A program made the position numbers and the translations under genes. A DNA stretch of 48,107 nt from Pseudonocardia kujensis (GTDB lineage: Bacteria; Actinomycetota; Actinomycetes; Mycobacteriales; Pseudonocardiaceae): NCBI RefSeq assembly GCF_021283305.1, contig NZ_JAJSOK010000062.1, forward strand, positions 1-48,107. The letters run 5' to 3'. The stretch's first letter is position 1. Every line of letters begins with the position of its first letter. This document shows, piece after piece, positions 1 to 7,687 of the stretch. Under the pieces are notes generated by a model that was not told the DNA's origin, made no database searches, and saw only the letters and a list, made by a program, of their open reading frames with translations.

Positions 1-108
1 GGGGCCGGGTGGCCTGGCTCCTCGGCGACCGGGCCGCGGCACGCCCGGGGCGGCCTCCACCTCGCGGTCGCAACGGTCAGGAGCTGCCCCGGCCGGGCGC
101 AGGCCGAG

Positions 109-250
109 CAACTCGGGGAGCCCACAGCCCGACTCGCAGGAGCCCACGGCCCGACTCGCGGGGCCGGAACGCCCGACTCGCGGGGCCGGAACGCCCGACT
201 CGCGGTGCCGGAACGCCCGACTCGCGGTGCCGGAACGCCCGACTCGCGGG
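109..250. repeat. 22-bp tandem repeat array
   Basis: Four near-identical 22-bp units start at 152, 174, 196 and 218, followed by a partial unit at 240-250. The units share the core CGACTCGCGG and GGAACGCC and differ mainly at one base (GGGGCC or GGTGCC). Two more degenerate copies precede them (about 109-129 and 130-151). The array lies just downstream of the minus-strand mftR-like gene, between its stop and the left edge. It has no convincing coding frame. It could be an intergenic repeat family of the genome or part of a transcription end; the sequence does not decide. Confidence 0.85.
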
Positions 251-263
251 GGTCTCGCGGGGG

Positions 264-917
264 TTATGCCTCGCGGCCCGCGGGGCGCGCGAGCTCGTCT
301 GCGCGGGTGTCGGCGAAGCCGTTCTCCAGCGCGACCATGACCTCGTCGAGGAGGTCCCGGAGCTCGACGTCGTCGGCGCGGAGCCACTGTTCGTAGGCGG
401 CGAGGGCGGCGCCGAGGCAGACGTGCCCCAGCGTGCGTGGCAGCAGGGCGGTGGCGGGCTGCCCCAGCCGCGCCCCCGCGTAGTCCGCGACCACCCGCCG
501 CCATGCGGCGTACCGCAGCGTGGAGTGGGCCTGCAGCGTGGGCGTCTCGAGGATCAGCCGCAGCCGCTGCCGGTGCCACGGCTGCTCGGCGGCCGGGACG
601 TCGTTGAAGTCGAGCACGGTGGCGCGGATGCCCTCCATGACCGGCACGTCGGTCGGCAGGGCGGCGAAACGCTCCCGCATGCGCTCGAGCATCTCGTCGA
701 ACGCGCCCCACGGGACGTCGTTCTTCGAGGCGTAGTAACGGAAGAAGGTCCGCCGGCCGATCCCGGCGGCGTGCGCGACGTCGTCGACGGTGGTGGTGTC
801 GAAGCCGCGCTCGGTGAACAGGTCCAGGGCGATGTGCTCGATCTCCGAGCGGCTCGTCACCGGCCGGCGCCCGGCTCGGCGGGTGCCCGCCCCGGGATCG
901 TCAGCAACAGCGGACAT
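264..917 (-). CDS. mftR: MftR-type TetR family transcriptional regulator
   Basis: A 217-residue TetR-family DNA-binding repressor. The N-terminal helix-turn-helix (about residues 15-60) contains the stretch IGRRTFFRYYASKNDV. The ligand-domain stretches WHRQRLRLILE and LQAHSTLRYAAWRRV are typical of the mycofactocin system regulator MftR. I chose the ATG at 917 because GGAGGAAGGG sits just upstream; a longer open frame to 1163 has no such support. The gene is divergent from two mycofactocin-coupled dehydrogenases, which fits a role in controlling them. No mftA-F genes are seen in the window, so the biosynthetic genes are elsewhere or beyond the left edge. The family is known to control mycofactocin genes; the ligand here is not evident from sequence. 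Confidence 0.85.
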   Translation of the reverse strand: MSAVADDPGAGTRRAGRRPVTSRSEIEHIALDLFTERGFDTTTVDDVAHAAGIGRRTFFRYYASKNDVPWGAFDEMLERMRERFAALPTDVPVMEGIRATVLDFNDVPAAEQPWHRQRLRLILETPTLQAHSTLRYAAWRRVVADYAGARLGQPATALLPRTLGHVCLGAALAAYEQWLRADDVELRDLLDEVMVALENGFADTRADELARPAGREA

Positions 918-1006
918 CGACCCTTCCTCCGCCCGGGGATGCCGGGCTAACGTCGGTGAGACCGGGCTCACGCGCCACCCCGTCGTCGAGGTCATCGTAC
1001 GACCGG

Positions 1007-1034
1007 GCACTGCGTCACCTGCCCGGTGCAGTGC
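1007..1034. promoter_or_regulatory. Inverted repeat in the mftR/SDR divergent promoter region
   Basis: GCACTGC (1007-1013) and its reverse complement GCAGTGC (1028-1034) are separated by 14 bp in the 176-bp region between the divergent regulator and dehydrogenase starts. It is a plausible TetR-family operator. Binding by the neighbouring regulator is inference from position only. Confidence 0.4.
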
Positions 1035-1093
1035 GGCCGGTCGTCTACCAACCGGTCGACAGCCGACGGCGACGCAGCCGGGAGGAGCAACAC

Positions 1094-1918
1094 GTGGGCA
1101 AGTTGGAGGGCAAGGTCGCCCTGGTGACCGGAGCCGCGCGCGGGCAGGGACGCAGCCATGCACTGCGGCTCGCCGAGGAGGGCGCGGACATCATCGCCGT
1201 GGACATCTGTGCGCAGGTGGACACGGTCGCCTACCCCATGTCGTCCCGGGCGGACCTGGACGAGACGGTCGCGGAGGTCGAGAAGCTGGACCGCCGGATC
1301 GTGGCCCACGTGGCCGACGTCCGCGACGAGAAGGCCCTCAACGCGGCCGTGGCCGACGGTGTCGCCGCACTCGGCGGGGTCGACATCGTGCTGGCCAACG
1401 CCGGCATCGCGTCGATCGGCGTCGCCGAGGACGGCAACGAGGCCGCGGTCTTCCGCACGTTGATCGACATCAACCTGACCGGCGTCTGGAACACCGTGCA
1501 CGCGGCCGCGCCGACCATGATCGAGCAGGGCCGGGGCGGCGCGATCGTGCTGACCAGCTCCACCCAGGGCCTCACCGGCCGGGGCGGCGACGGCAGCGCC
1601 TCGATGGACGGGTACTGCGCGGCCAAGCACGGCGTCGTCGGGCTGATGCGGACGTTCGCGCACTGGCTGGCCCCGCACGACATCCGGGTCAACAGCGTGC
1701 ACCCGACCGGCGTGAACACCCCGATGATCGTGAACCCGGTCGTCGAGAGCTTCCTGGCGGGGTCCGCCGACGTCGGCGACGCGCTGGCCAACCTCATGGA
1801 CGTGCCCGTGATCGAGGCGCGTGACGTGAGCAACGCCATCGCCTGGCTCGTCTCCGACGAGGGCCGCTACGTCACCGGGACGACCCTGCCCGTCGACGCC
1901 GGGTTCACGGTCCGATGA
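1094..1918 (+). CDS. Mycofactocin-coupled SDR family oxidoreductase 1
   Basis: A 274-residue short-chain dehydrogenase/reductase. The cofactor motif TGAARGQGRSHALRLAEEGA near residue 12 and the following ADIIAVD are diagnostic of the subfamily whose nicotinamide cofactor does not exchange and is re-oxidised by mycofactocin (carveol dehydrogenase-like). LANAG and the catalytic YxxxK (YCAAK), preceded by a Ser-Ser, are present. A Gly/Ser-rich insertion lies between the Ser and the Tyr. I chose GTG 1094 because GGAGGAG lies about 7 bases upstream. The stop overlaps the next start by ATGA, so the two dehydrogenases are probably translated together. The substrate is unknown; secondary alcohols are usual for the family. 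Confidence 0.9.
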   Translation: MGKLEGKVALVTGAARGQGRSHALRLAEEGADIIAVDICAQVDTVAYPMSSRADLDETVAEVEKLDRRIVAHVADVRDEKALNAAVADGVAALGGVDIVLANAGIASIGVAEDGNEAAVFRTLIDINLTGVWNTVHAAAPTMIEQGRGGAIVLTSSTQGLTGRGGDGSASMDGYCAAKHGVVGLMRTFAHWLAPHDIRVNSVHPTGVNTPMIVNPVVESFLAGSADVGDALANLMDVPVIEARDVSNAIAWLVSDEGRYVTGTTLPVDAGFTVR

Positions 1919-2751
1919 GCGGGCGGGTCGAGGGGAAGGTCGCGTTCGTCACCGGCGCCGCCCGCAACCAGGGCCGCAGCCACGCCCTGCGGCTGGCCCA
2001 GGAGGGCGCGGACATCATCGCGGTCGACCTCTGCGAGCCGGTGAAGAGCATCGAGATGTACCCGCCGGCCACCGAGGAGGACCTGGCGGAGACCGCGCGG
2101 CTGGTCGAGGAGCTCGACCGGCGCATCCTCACCACCAAGGCGGACGTCCGGGACGCCGACGCGCTGCAGGCCGCCGTCGACGCGGGGGTCGCCGAGCTCG
2201 GCCGGCTGGACATCGTCTGCGCCAACGCCGGCGTGTTCGAGATCCAGCCGGCGCTGGAGCTCACCGACGCGGCCTGGCGCGAGATGATCGACATCAACCT
2301 CACCGGCGTGTGGAACACCTGCCGGGCCGCGCTGCCCCACCTGGTCGCCGGCGGCCGCGGCGGCTCGATCGTGATCACCAGCTCCACCGCGGGGCTCAAG
2401 GGCACCCCCAACACGGTGCACTACACGGCGGCCAAGCACGGCGTCGTCGGCATCATGCGCACGATCGCGAACGAGTTCGCCCCGCACTCGATCCGCTGCA
2501 ACACGGTGCACCCCACCGGGGTCGACACGATCATGATCCAGAACGAGAAGACCTGGGGCCTGTTCGACCCGGACAACCCGCACCCCACCCGGGAGTCCGC
2601 CGCCCCGGTCTTCGAGTCGACGAACGCGCTGCCGGTGCCGTGGGTGGAGCCGATCGACATCTCCAACGCCATCCTCTTCCTCGCCTCGGACGAGGCCCGC
2701 TACGTCACGGGGGTGACGCTGCCGGTCGACGCCGGCTACACGGTCAAGTGA
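1915..2751 (+). CDS. Mycofactocin-coupled SDR family oxidoreductase 2
   Basis: A 278-residue paralogue of the upstream enzyme, starting within its stop (ATGA overlap). It has the same subfamily signature TGAARNQGRSHALRL and ADIIAVD, a CANAG motif, the catalytic YTAAK, and the C-terminal SDEARYVTGVTLPVDAGYT typical of classical SDRs. A tract rich in acidic and aromatic residues at about 200-225, absent from the first copy, is probably the substrate loop. Two adjacent members with different loops suggest related but distinct alcohols, or two steps of one pathway. The 3' end overlaps the convergent kinase gene by 8 bases. Confidence 0.9.
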   Translation: MSGRVEGKVAFVTGAARNQGRSHALRLAQEGADIIAVDLCEPVKSIEMYPPATEEDLAETARLVEELDRRILTTKADVRDADALQAAVDAGVAELGRLDIVCANAGVFEIQPALELTDAAWREMIDINLTGVWNTCRAALPHLVAGGRGGSIVITSSTAGLKGTPNTVHYTAAKHGVVGIMRTIANEFAPHSIRCNTVHPTGVDTIMIQNEKTWGLFDPDNPHPTRESAAPVFESTNALPVPWVEPIDISNAILFLASDEARYVTGVTLPVDAGYTVK

Positions 2752-3529
2752 GGTCCCACAGCAGCCGGTAGAAGAAGGTGCGCTCCGGGTCGGGGGCCAC
2801 GCCGTAGGCGTCGAGCAGCGGGCGCTCGTGCCCTCGCCCGTGGTTCCACACGGTGCTCCAGGTCGCCACCGCGAGGTCCGCCCAGCGGTCGGCGACGCCG
2901 AGGTCGCCCAGGTCGACGTGGCCGGCCCAGCGGCCGTCGTCGCCGACCAGGGTGTTGGGCGCGCACGCGTCGCCGTGGCAGACGACGAGCCGGTCGGGCT
3001 CGGGCGGGTCGTCGAGCACCCGCAGGGCCTCGGTGACGGTGAGCCCGCCGTGCTCGTCGTGCCACAGCTCGGGGTCCGGGTCGTGGGCGCCGGCCCGGCG
3101 GGTGGCGACGTCCCAGGAGAAGGGGCAGCGGTCCACCGGGAGTGCCTCGTGCAGCGCGCGCAGGCCCTCCCCCACGGCCTCGACCGCGCGCTCGGGCTCG
3201 GCGCGCCACCGGTCCGCGACGGCGCTGGTGCCCGGCAGCGGGGCGGTGACCAGCCAGGATCCGTCGTCGTCCGCCCCGTGGTCGAGCAGGCGGGGCACCC
3301 GGGTGAAGGGCGCGGCCCAGGCCAGCCGGTCCGCCTCCGGGCCGAGGTCGACCGCGGCCGGGGCCCACTTCACGTAGCAGTGCCCGGGGATCTCGTACGT
3401 GAGGCCGCCGAGGACGTTGTGCCAGACCGGGCGCAGCGGCCGTCCGGCGGCGACGCGCAGGACGCCGGCGGGAACGGGGACGTCGTCACGTGGAGTCCCC
3501 GCGAGAGCACGCGGAGCGTCGATGACCAT
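2744..3529 (-). CDS. APH(3')-like aminoglycoside phosphotransferase
   Basis: A 261-residue protein-kinase-fold phosphotransferase, close to the usual APH(3') length of about 264. The catalytic loop is HGDACAPNTLV (185-195; Asp187 catalytic base, Asn192 for metal). It is followed by HVDLGDLGVADRWADLA (205-221), which matches the APH(3') pattern D.G.LGVADR. A segment resembling RLLDHGADDDGSWLVTAPLPG also fits that family. APH(3') enzymes phosphorylate the 3'-hydroxyl of kanamycin/neomycin-type drugs with ATP; many chromosomal actinomycete members are of unproven specificity, so resistance is an inference. The ATG at 3529 lacks a strong ribosome-binding site. The gene is convergent with the second SDR. 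Confidence 0.75.
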   Translation of the reverse strand: MVIDAPRALAGTPRDDVPVPAGVLRVAAGRPLRPVWHNVLGGLTYEIPGHCYVKWAPAAVDLGPEADRLAWAAPFTRVPRLLDHGADDDGSWLVTAPLPGTSAVADRWRAEPERAVEAVGEGLRALHEALPVDRCPFSWDVATRRAGAHDPDPELWHDEHGGLTVTEALRVLDDPPEPDRLVVCHGDACAPNTLVGDDGRWAGHVDLGDLGVADRWADLAVATWSTVWNHGRGHERPLLDAYGVAPDPERTFFYRLLWDLT

Positions 3530-3679
3530 GCCCCGATGGTGCCCGGCCTACCGCCCGGCCGCCCGAAAAGTGCGGATCGGCGATACGCACCTGATTTTGT
3601 CGGTGGGACCGGGCACACTCTCGGGGGTGAGGCCGGACACTCCCACTCCGGCCCGCCGAGCCGAGGGGGGACCCGGGTC

Positions 3680-4699
3680 ATGAGCGCGACGACGACCACG
3701 TCGGCCGCGGTGTCGACGCCGCCGGACCGCGCGGAGCTGGAGGCGCAGCTCGAGCGCTTCCGGGCCGAGCTGACCGGCTACAGCTACCGCATGCTCGGCT
3801 CCTCGTTCGAGGCCGAGGACGCGGTGCAGGAGACGATGATCAGGGCCTGGCGGGCCCTGGACAAGTTCGACGGGCGCTCCTCGCTGCGCTCGTGGGTGTA
3901 CCGGATCGCCACGAACGTCTGCATCGACGCGCTCAACGGGCGCAAGCGCCGCGCGGTGCCGATGGACTTCGGGGGCCCGTCCGAGCCGAAGGCGGAGAAC
4001 CTGCGCGAGCCCCTGCCGGACGACACCTGGCTCGAGCCGATGCCCGACGCGCGGGTCACCCCGTCGGGCTCGGACCCCGCGGACACGGCGGTGGCGCGGG
4101 AGTCGATCCGGCTGGCGTTCGTGGCGGCCCTGCAGCACCTGCCCCCGAAGCAGCGGGTCGTGCTGATCCTGCGCGAGGTGCTCTGCTGGAAGGCGGCCGA
4201 GGTCGCCGAGCTGCTCGGCACGTCGGTGGCCTCGGTGAACAGCGCCCTGCAGCGGGCCCGGGCCACACTCGACGACCGCGGGATCGGCGGGGCGGACGAG
4301 GCAGCGGCCTCCCCGCCACCGGAGGACCACGTGGAGCTCCTCGCCAAGTACGTGGCGGCCTTCGAGAGCTACGACATGCAGGCGCTGGTGGCGCTGCTGC
4401 ACGAGGACGCCGAGCAGAACATGCCGCCGCTGGAGCTCTGGCTCAAGGGCCGGGAGAACATCCTCGCCTGGATGCTGGGCCCGGGCGCGGAGTGCCGCGG
4501 CTCGCGGATGCTGCCCACCTGGGCGAACGGCGCTCCGGCCTTCGGCCAGTACCGGCTGCACCCGGACGGCGTGCACCGGCCGTGGGGTCTGCAGGTGCTG
4601 CGGATCGAGGGCGACCGGATCGCGGGGATCAGCTCGTTCCTCGACGCCAAGTTGTTCGAGTTCTTCGGCCTGCCCGCGGAGCTCCCGCCCGGTTCCTGA
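3680..4699 (+). CDS. ECF sigma factor with C-terminal SnoaL-like domain, SigG type
   Basis: A 339-residue RNA polymerase sigma factor. Region 2 (about 30-95) has YRMLGSSFEAEDAVQETMIRAW and WVYRIATNVCIDAL. Region 4 (about 145-205) has HLPPKQRVVLILREVLCW and LLGTSVASVNSALQRARATL. After these comes a SnoaL-like domain of about 125 residues starting near VELLAKYVAAFESYDMQAL, as in SigG/SigJ-type factors, where such a tail modulates activity in place of a membrane anti-sigma. No anti-sigma gene is adjacent. ATG 3680 follows GAGGGGGG. A 15-bp hairpin terminator lies 50 bases downstream. Its regulon cannot be read from the window. Confidence 0.88.
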   Translation: MSATTTTSAAVSTPPDRAELEAQLERFRAELTGYSYRMLGSSFEAEDAVQETMIRAWRALDKFDGRSSLRSWVYRIATNVCIDALNGRKRRAVPMDFGGPSEPKAENLREPLPDDTWLEPMPDARVTPSGSDPADTAVARESIRLAFVAALQHLPPKQRVVLILREVLCWKAAEVAELLGTSVASVNSALQRARATLDDRGIGGADEAAASPPPEDHVELLAKYVAAFESYDMQALVALLHEDAEQNMPPLELWLKGRENILAWMLGPGAECRGSRMLPTWANGAPAFGQYRLHPDGVHRPWGLQVLRIEGDRIAGISSFLDAKLFEFFGLPAELPPGS

Positions 4700-4749
4700 G
4701 CATTTTCACGGGCCGGACGAGAATTCGAGCGAAAGGTCCGAGAACGCGG

Positions 4750-4784
4750 GACGCACCGGACCCGGGAATCGGGTCCGGTGCGTC
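4750..4784. terminator. Bidirectional hairpin terminator
   Basis: A perfect 15-bp stem (arms 4750-4764 and 4770-4784) with a 5-base loop lies between the convergent sigma factor and secreted-protein genes. There is no T-run, as is common for actinobacterial terminators. Confidence 0.8.
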
Positions 4785-4813
4785 ATCCCCGGTTGGACGC
4801 TGAGCTCAGCGCG

Positions 4814-5155
4814 TCACTTCTGCCAGATGCCCTGAACGTCACCGGCGTCGCAGGAGGTGCTCTGCGGGGCGGCGTCGTTGGCGGCCTGGCCACCCAGGAT
4901 GCCCAGGACGCTGAGGGCCGCGTCGACGTCCACGCCGCAGACGTTGACGTTCTTGAGGACCTCGGCGTCGTTCAGCGCGTTCACGGCCAGCAGGCCGTTG
5001 GCGGACGAACCGCCGTCGCTGATCAGGCCGATGTTCTTGATGTCCTTGTCGGCCTCGTGGTGGCCGTGGCCCTTGTCACCGGCGAACGCGAGCGGGGACA
5101 CCGCAACGAGGCTCGCAGCGACGCCAACGGTGACGATCCCAGCCTTCTTCAGCAC
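4814..5155 (-). CDS. Small secreted protein of unknown function
   Basis: A 113-residue protein with a classic signal peptide: a positive start (MLKKAG), a hydrophobic core to about residue 22, and AFA as the probable cleavage site. The mature chain begins with a short His/Asp-rich stretch (GDKGHGHHEADKD), followed by an Asn/Ala-rich region. Two cysteines (NVCGVDV and STSCDAGD) could form one disulfide bond. Similar small secreted proteins starting MLKKAGIV are common in Pseudonocardiales, in my recollection, but no function is established. It is somewhat chaplin- or rodlin-like in size and export, but I see no chaplin motif. GTG 5155 is preceded by AGGAGAA. The gene ends against the bidirectional terminator. 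Confidence 0.75.
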   Translation of the reverse strand: MLKKAGIVTVGVAASLVAVSPLAFAGDKGHGHHEADKDIKNIGLISDGGSSANGLLAVNALNDAEVLKNVNVCGVDVDAALSVLGILGGQAANDAAPQSTSCDAGDVQGIWQK

Positions 5156-5510
5156 AGTGCTTCTCCTGTTACGTACGGGGATCCGCTTCGTGGACCCATC
5201 GTGTTTCAGCGTGTGACTTGGGGAGCCCCGCTGATGACAGAAAAGCTATCCGCACCCCGACCGAACCACCGAGCCAACTACCACTATCGTGTGTATGGCA
5301 TTACTTTCGGTGAGGATATTGGTCTCTTCGGGCACGGTCAGCGGCAGATGTCAACCTCATCCATCCGAAAGCCGTCACTCCTTGCAGTGAATCATGACCC
5401 GTTCGGCCGCATATCCTTTGGCCGTGTCACGCTTCGTGACGAGCGGTTCCCGACACGGGGATGAAGGCACCACGATCGGGCACGCCTTCCCGATTCCAAA
5501 CCCTGGGCCT
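5156..5510. other. Non-coding region upstream of the secreted-protein gene
   Basis: This stretch is clearly lower in GC (especially 5230-5420) than its surroundings and has no convincing coding frame. It carries the ribosome-binding site, and presumably the promoter, of the minus-strand secreted protein. I see no RNA gene in it. Confidence 0.5.
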
Positions 5511-5536
5511 CCACCGGCGGCAGGAGCCGCCGGTGG
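5511..5536. terminator. Hairpin, 10-bp stem
   Basis: CCACCGGCGG (5511-5520) and CCGCCGGTGG (5527-5536) form a perfect stem around CAGGAG. It is the second hairpin downstream of the minus-strand membrane-protein gene and may act as a back-up terminator. Confidence 0.5.
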
Positions 5537-5593
5537 GCGGAACGTCGTCACCGAGGGCGATCGCGGACGCGGCGTGCTCGGGCGACCGCCGGC

Positions 5594-5620
5594 ACCCCGC
5601 GCCGCCGATCGGCGCGGGGT
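5594..5620 (-). terminator. Hairpin terminator after the membrane-protein gene
   Basis: A perfect 11-bp stem (5594-5604 with 5610-5620) and a CCGAT loop begin five bases after the stop codon of the minus-strand gene ending at 5626. Confidence 0.75.
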
Positions 5621-5625
5621 ACCGG

Positions 5626-6162
5626 TCAGGTACTCCGGACCCGGCCGCGGGGCTTCCACACCGACAGCACGGTCGCCACCACGAGCAGGGTGACCGACAC
5701 CGTCGGCGGCATGAACAGCCGCGGGACCTCGCCGCTGTCGGGCAGGCCGGCGGCGAGGGCCCGACCGTGCCGCCCGGCGTCCTCCAACCCCGGCCGGAGC
5801 AGCACCACGATCAGGGTCACGAGCAGCAGGTTCATCACCAGCTTGATCGCCACCCACCGGTGCCGGACCAGTCCCCAGCGCGTCACGACCCCCAGGGCGG
5901 TCCCGCTGACCAGGCTCAGCAGTGCCACCGTGAGCAGCGGCCAGAACAGCAGCGGCAGCACCTGATGGCAGGCCGCGGTCCAGGACGCGTCGAGCATCGG
6001 GACGAACACCAGGACCCCGAGGGCGACGTCGAGGCCGATCCACGCCGCCGTCGCGACGAGGTGCACCACGAGCAGGCCGAGGCGTACCCGGCGCGGCACG
6101 GGCAGGCGGATCGGATCGCGCCCGGCACTCGGGCTGGCGGTCACGGCGGTCACGGCGGTCAC
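5626..6162 (-). CDS. Conserved membrane protein with four predicted TM segments
   Basis: A 178-residue integral membrane protein. Hydrophobic segments are visible at about residues 25-50 (LGLLVVHLVATAAWIGLDVALGV), 62-90 (LLFWPLLTVALLSLVSGTALGVV), 98-118 (KLVMNLLLVTLIVVLL) and 150-170 (VSVTLLVVATVLSV). The overall shape resembles DUF2269-type membrane proteins, but I cannot assign the family firmly. I chose GTG 6162 because AGGAGGGG lies six bases upstream; the open frame reaches 6294. Three in-frame GTG codons follow each other here in a GTGACCGCC repeat, so the start may lie three or six codons later. It is divergent from an AraC-type regulator that may control it. Function unknown. Confidence 0.65.
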   Translation of the reverse strand: MTAVTAVTASPSAGRDPIRLPVPRRVRLGLLVVHLVATAAWIGLDVALGVLVFVPMLDASWTAACHQVLPLLFWPLLTVALLSLVSGTALGVVTRWGLVRHRWVAIKLVMNLLLVTLIVVLLRPGLEDAGRHGRALAAGLPDSGEVPRLFMPPTVSVTLLVVATVLSVWKPRGRVRST

Positions 6163-6386
6163 AACCCCTCCTCGGTCCGATGGCCCGAGGGTCGCAGCGC
6201 CGCGACGGCGGCGAATCCGGCTGCGGCAGGCACGGGCCGTACCGCCGCGGTCGTAGGTCGGCGGCCGGCCGTACTCCCGGAGGTGCACGACCACCGGTAT
6301 CGCGAGCGGAGCTCCGGATCGCCGACGAGCTGCCGCGCCCGGCCCGGTAGAGGCACCGCGGCGGCCGGGAAGTGGAGCTGGCGGGG

Positions 6387-6417
6387 TTGCTCCGCACGGC
6401 GTCCGCGCCGATATGAT
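6387..6417 (+). promoter_or_regulatory. Putative promoter of the AraC regulator
   Basis: TATGAT (6412-6417) is a close match to a -10 box. TTGCTC (6387-6392) is a weak -35 at a long 19-bp spacing. It lies in the 327-bp divergent gap 6163-6489, which otherwise shows no gene. The predicted leader would be about 65 bases. Confidence 0.35.
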
Positions 6418-6489
6418 CGCAGGTCACACCCTCGCCTGGCGACGGCGCACGACGGGTGGGCGAGCGCGAGGCCGAGGGAGGCTGTGCTT

Positions 6490-7521
6490 GTGCCGTTCTG
6501 GACGACCACCGACCGGCCCGTGACCGAGCAGTTCAGCTACTGGCGTGAGGTGATCTGCGAGGCGTTCACGCCGCTCGCGGCCGAACGCGCACGGGCCCGC
6601 AGCGGACGTGCCCCGGACGAGCCGGGTATCACGAGCTGGGTCCGCTCCTCGATGTTGAGCGCCACCAACTGCGCCGAGGTGACCTCCAGGACGCAGGTCA
6701 TCACCCATGGGGCCGCCGAGGTGCGCCGGACGCGCACGGACCACGTCTTCGTCAACCTTCAGTTGCGCGGCCACTGCGTGGGCACTCAGGGCGACCGGAC
6801 CTGTGTCGTCCCTCCGGGAGGTTTCGCGCTCTTCGACACCACGAGCGAGTACCGGCTCGACTTCGTCGCTGACGAGGCGACACAGGAATGGCACGTCCTG
6901 TCCTATCGAGTGCCACGAGCGCAGTTGCTCCCCCTCCTGGCGGATCCCCACGGCTTCGCCGCCGTCGCCCACGACGCCAGCGCACCCGGCGTCGCCCATC
7001 TGGTCGCTTCGACGATGACGTCGATCTGGCGGAACGTCGACCAGCTTGACCGGCACGCCAGGGACGCTGCGGACGTCGCCTTCAGCTCCGTCCTCGCTGC
7101 GGCAGCGGGAGGCAGCGACACCCTGCGTGACACGTCGCGCGAAACCCTCGATGCCGCCCTTCGAGCGTCGATCATCCGCTACCTCACCGCCACCGTCGCC
7201 GGGACGCGCGTGTCGGCCGAGCAGGTCGCACGCCGGTTCGGGATCTCGGTCCGCAAACTCCATCACCTCTTCCAGAACGGAGAGCGGAGCTTCGGCAGGA
7301 CCGTGACAGCCCTACGGGTCGAGGGATGTGCTCGCGAGCTGGCCTCCGGAGCCGAGAGCCGCACCCTCGCCGAACTCGCCGGTCGATGGGGATTCGCCGA
7401 CCAGTCGCATCTGAGCCGGGCGTTCCGCTCCCACTACGGATGCTCTCCCTCGGAGTACCGGGACAACACGGGGCGCGAGTTCCGCCTCCCCCCGATCGCG
7501 GTCGGAGGCTCTCGCAGCTGA
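6490..7521 (+). CDS. AraC family transcriptional regulator
   Basis: A 343-residue regulator of the AraC-binding-like-domain class (as in FeaR, NphR and the aldoxime regulator OxdR). The N-terminal sensor (about 10-190) contains the segments FVNLQLRGHC and GGFALFDTTSEYRLDF. The C-terminal double helix-turn-helix (about 235-335) has VARRFGISVRKLHHLFQ and WGFADQSHLSRAFRSHYGCSP. GTG 6490 has GGGAGG at suitable spacing; GTG 6484 is too close to it. It ends 166 bp from the convergent flavoprotein gene of the nitrile cluster, across a strong terminator. It may be a second activator of that cluster, but it could equally serve the divergent membrane protein. The ligand is unknown. Confidence 0.85.
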   Translation: MPFWTTTDRPVTEQFSYWREVICEAFTPLAAERARARSGRAPDEPGITSWVRSSMLSATNCAEVTSRTQVITHGAAEVRRTRTDHVFVNLQLRGHCVGTQGDRTCVVPPGGFALFDTTSEYRLDFVADEATQEWHVLSYRVPRAQLLPLLADPHGFAAVAHDASAPGVAHLVASTMTSIWRNVDQLDRHARDAADVAFSSVLAAAAGGSDTLRDTSRETLDAALRASIIRYLTATVAGTRVSAEQVARRFGISVRKLHHLFQNGERSFGRTVTALRVEGCARELASGAESRTLAELAGRWGFADQSHLSRAFRSHYGCSPSEYRDNTGREFRLPPIAVGGSRS

Positions 7522-7642
7522 CGGCGTGGCTCGGGCACCGTGGCGAGGTCTGCGGGCTCACCGGGCCGGGCCGCCGACGGGTGGCACCGAGCCGTCGCCC
7601 GGGTCGTCCGTCGTCGTGGACCTCCCGTCACCGGCGACGACG

Positions 7643-7674
7643 ACGGCGTGCGGACGAGGTCGTCCGCACGCCGT
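7643..7674. terminator. Bidirectional terminator, 14-bp perfect stem
   Basis: Arms at 7643-7656 and 7661-7674 with an AGGT loop lie between the convergent AraC and flavoprotein genes. The stem contains the 10-mer GCGTGCGGAC, which also forms the hairpin at 8970-8995 on the other side of the flavoprotein gene. Confidence 0.8.
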
Positions 7675-7687
7675 GGCGAGCTCCCGG

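Noticed and set aside
109..250. CRISPR array
   Set aside because: The 22-bp units are adjacent without unique spacers, and no cas genes are present. The same applies to the 31-bp repeat at 34812.
2828..3679. Long upstream extension of the sigma factor frame
   Set aside because: It runs antisense to the APH(3')-like gene and is a high-GC shadow. ATG 3680 has a good ribosome-binding site.
5156..5510. Lower-GC tract as a mobile-element insertion
   Set aside because: No transposase, terminal inverted repeats or target duplication. A promoter region is the simpler reading.
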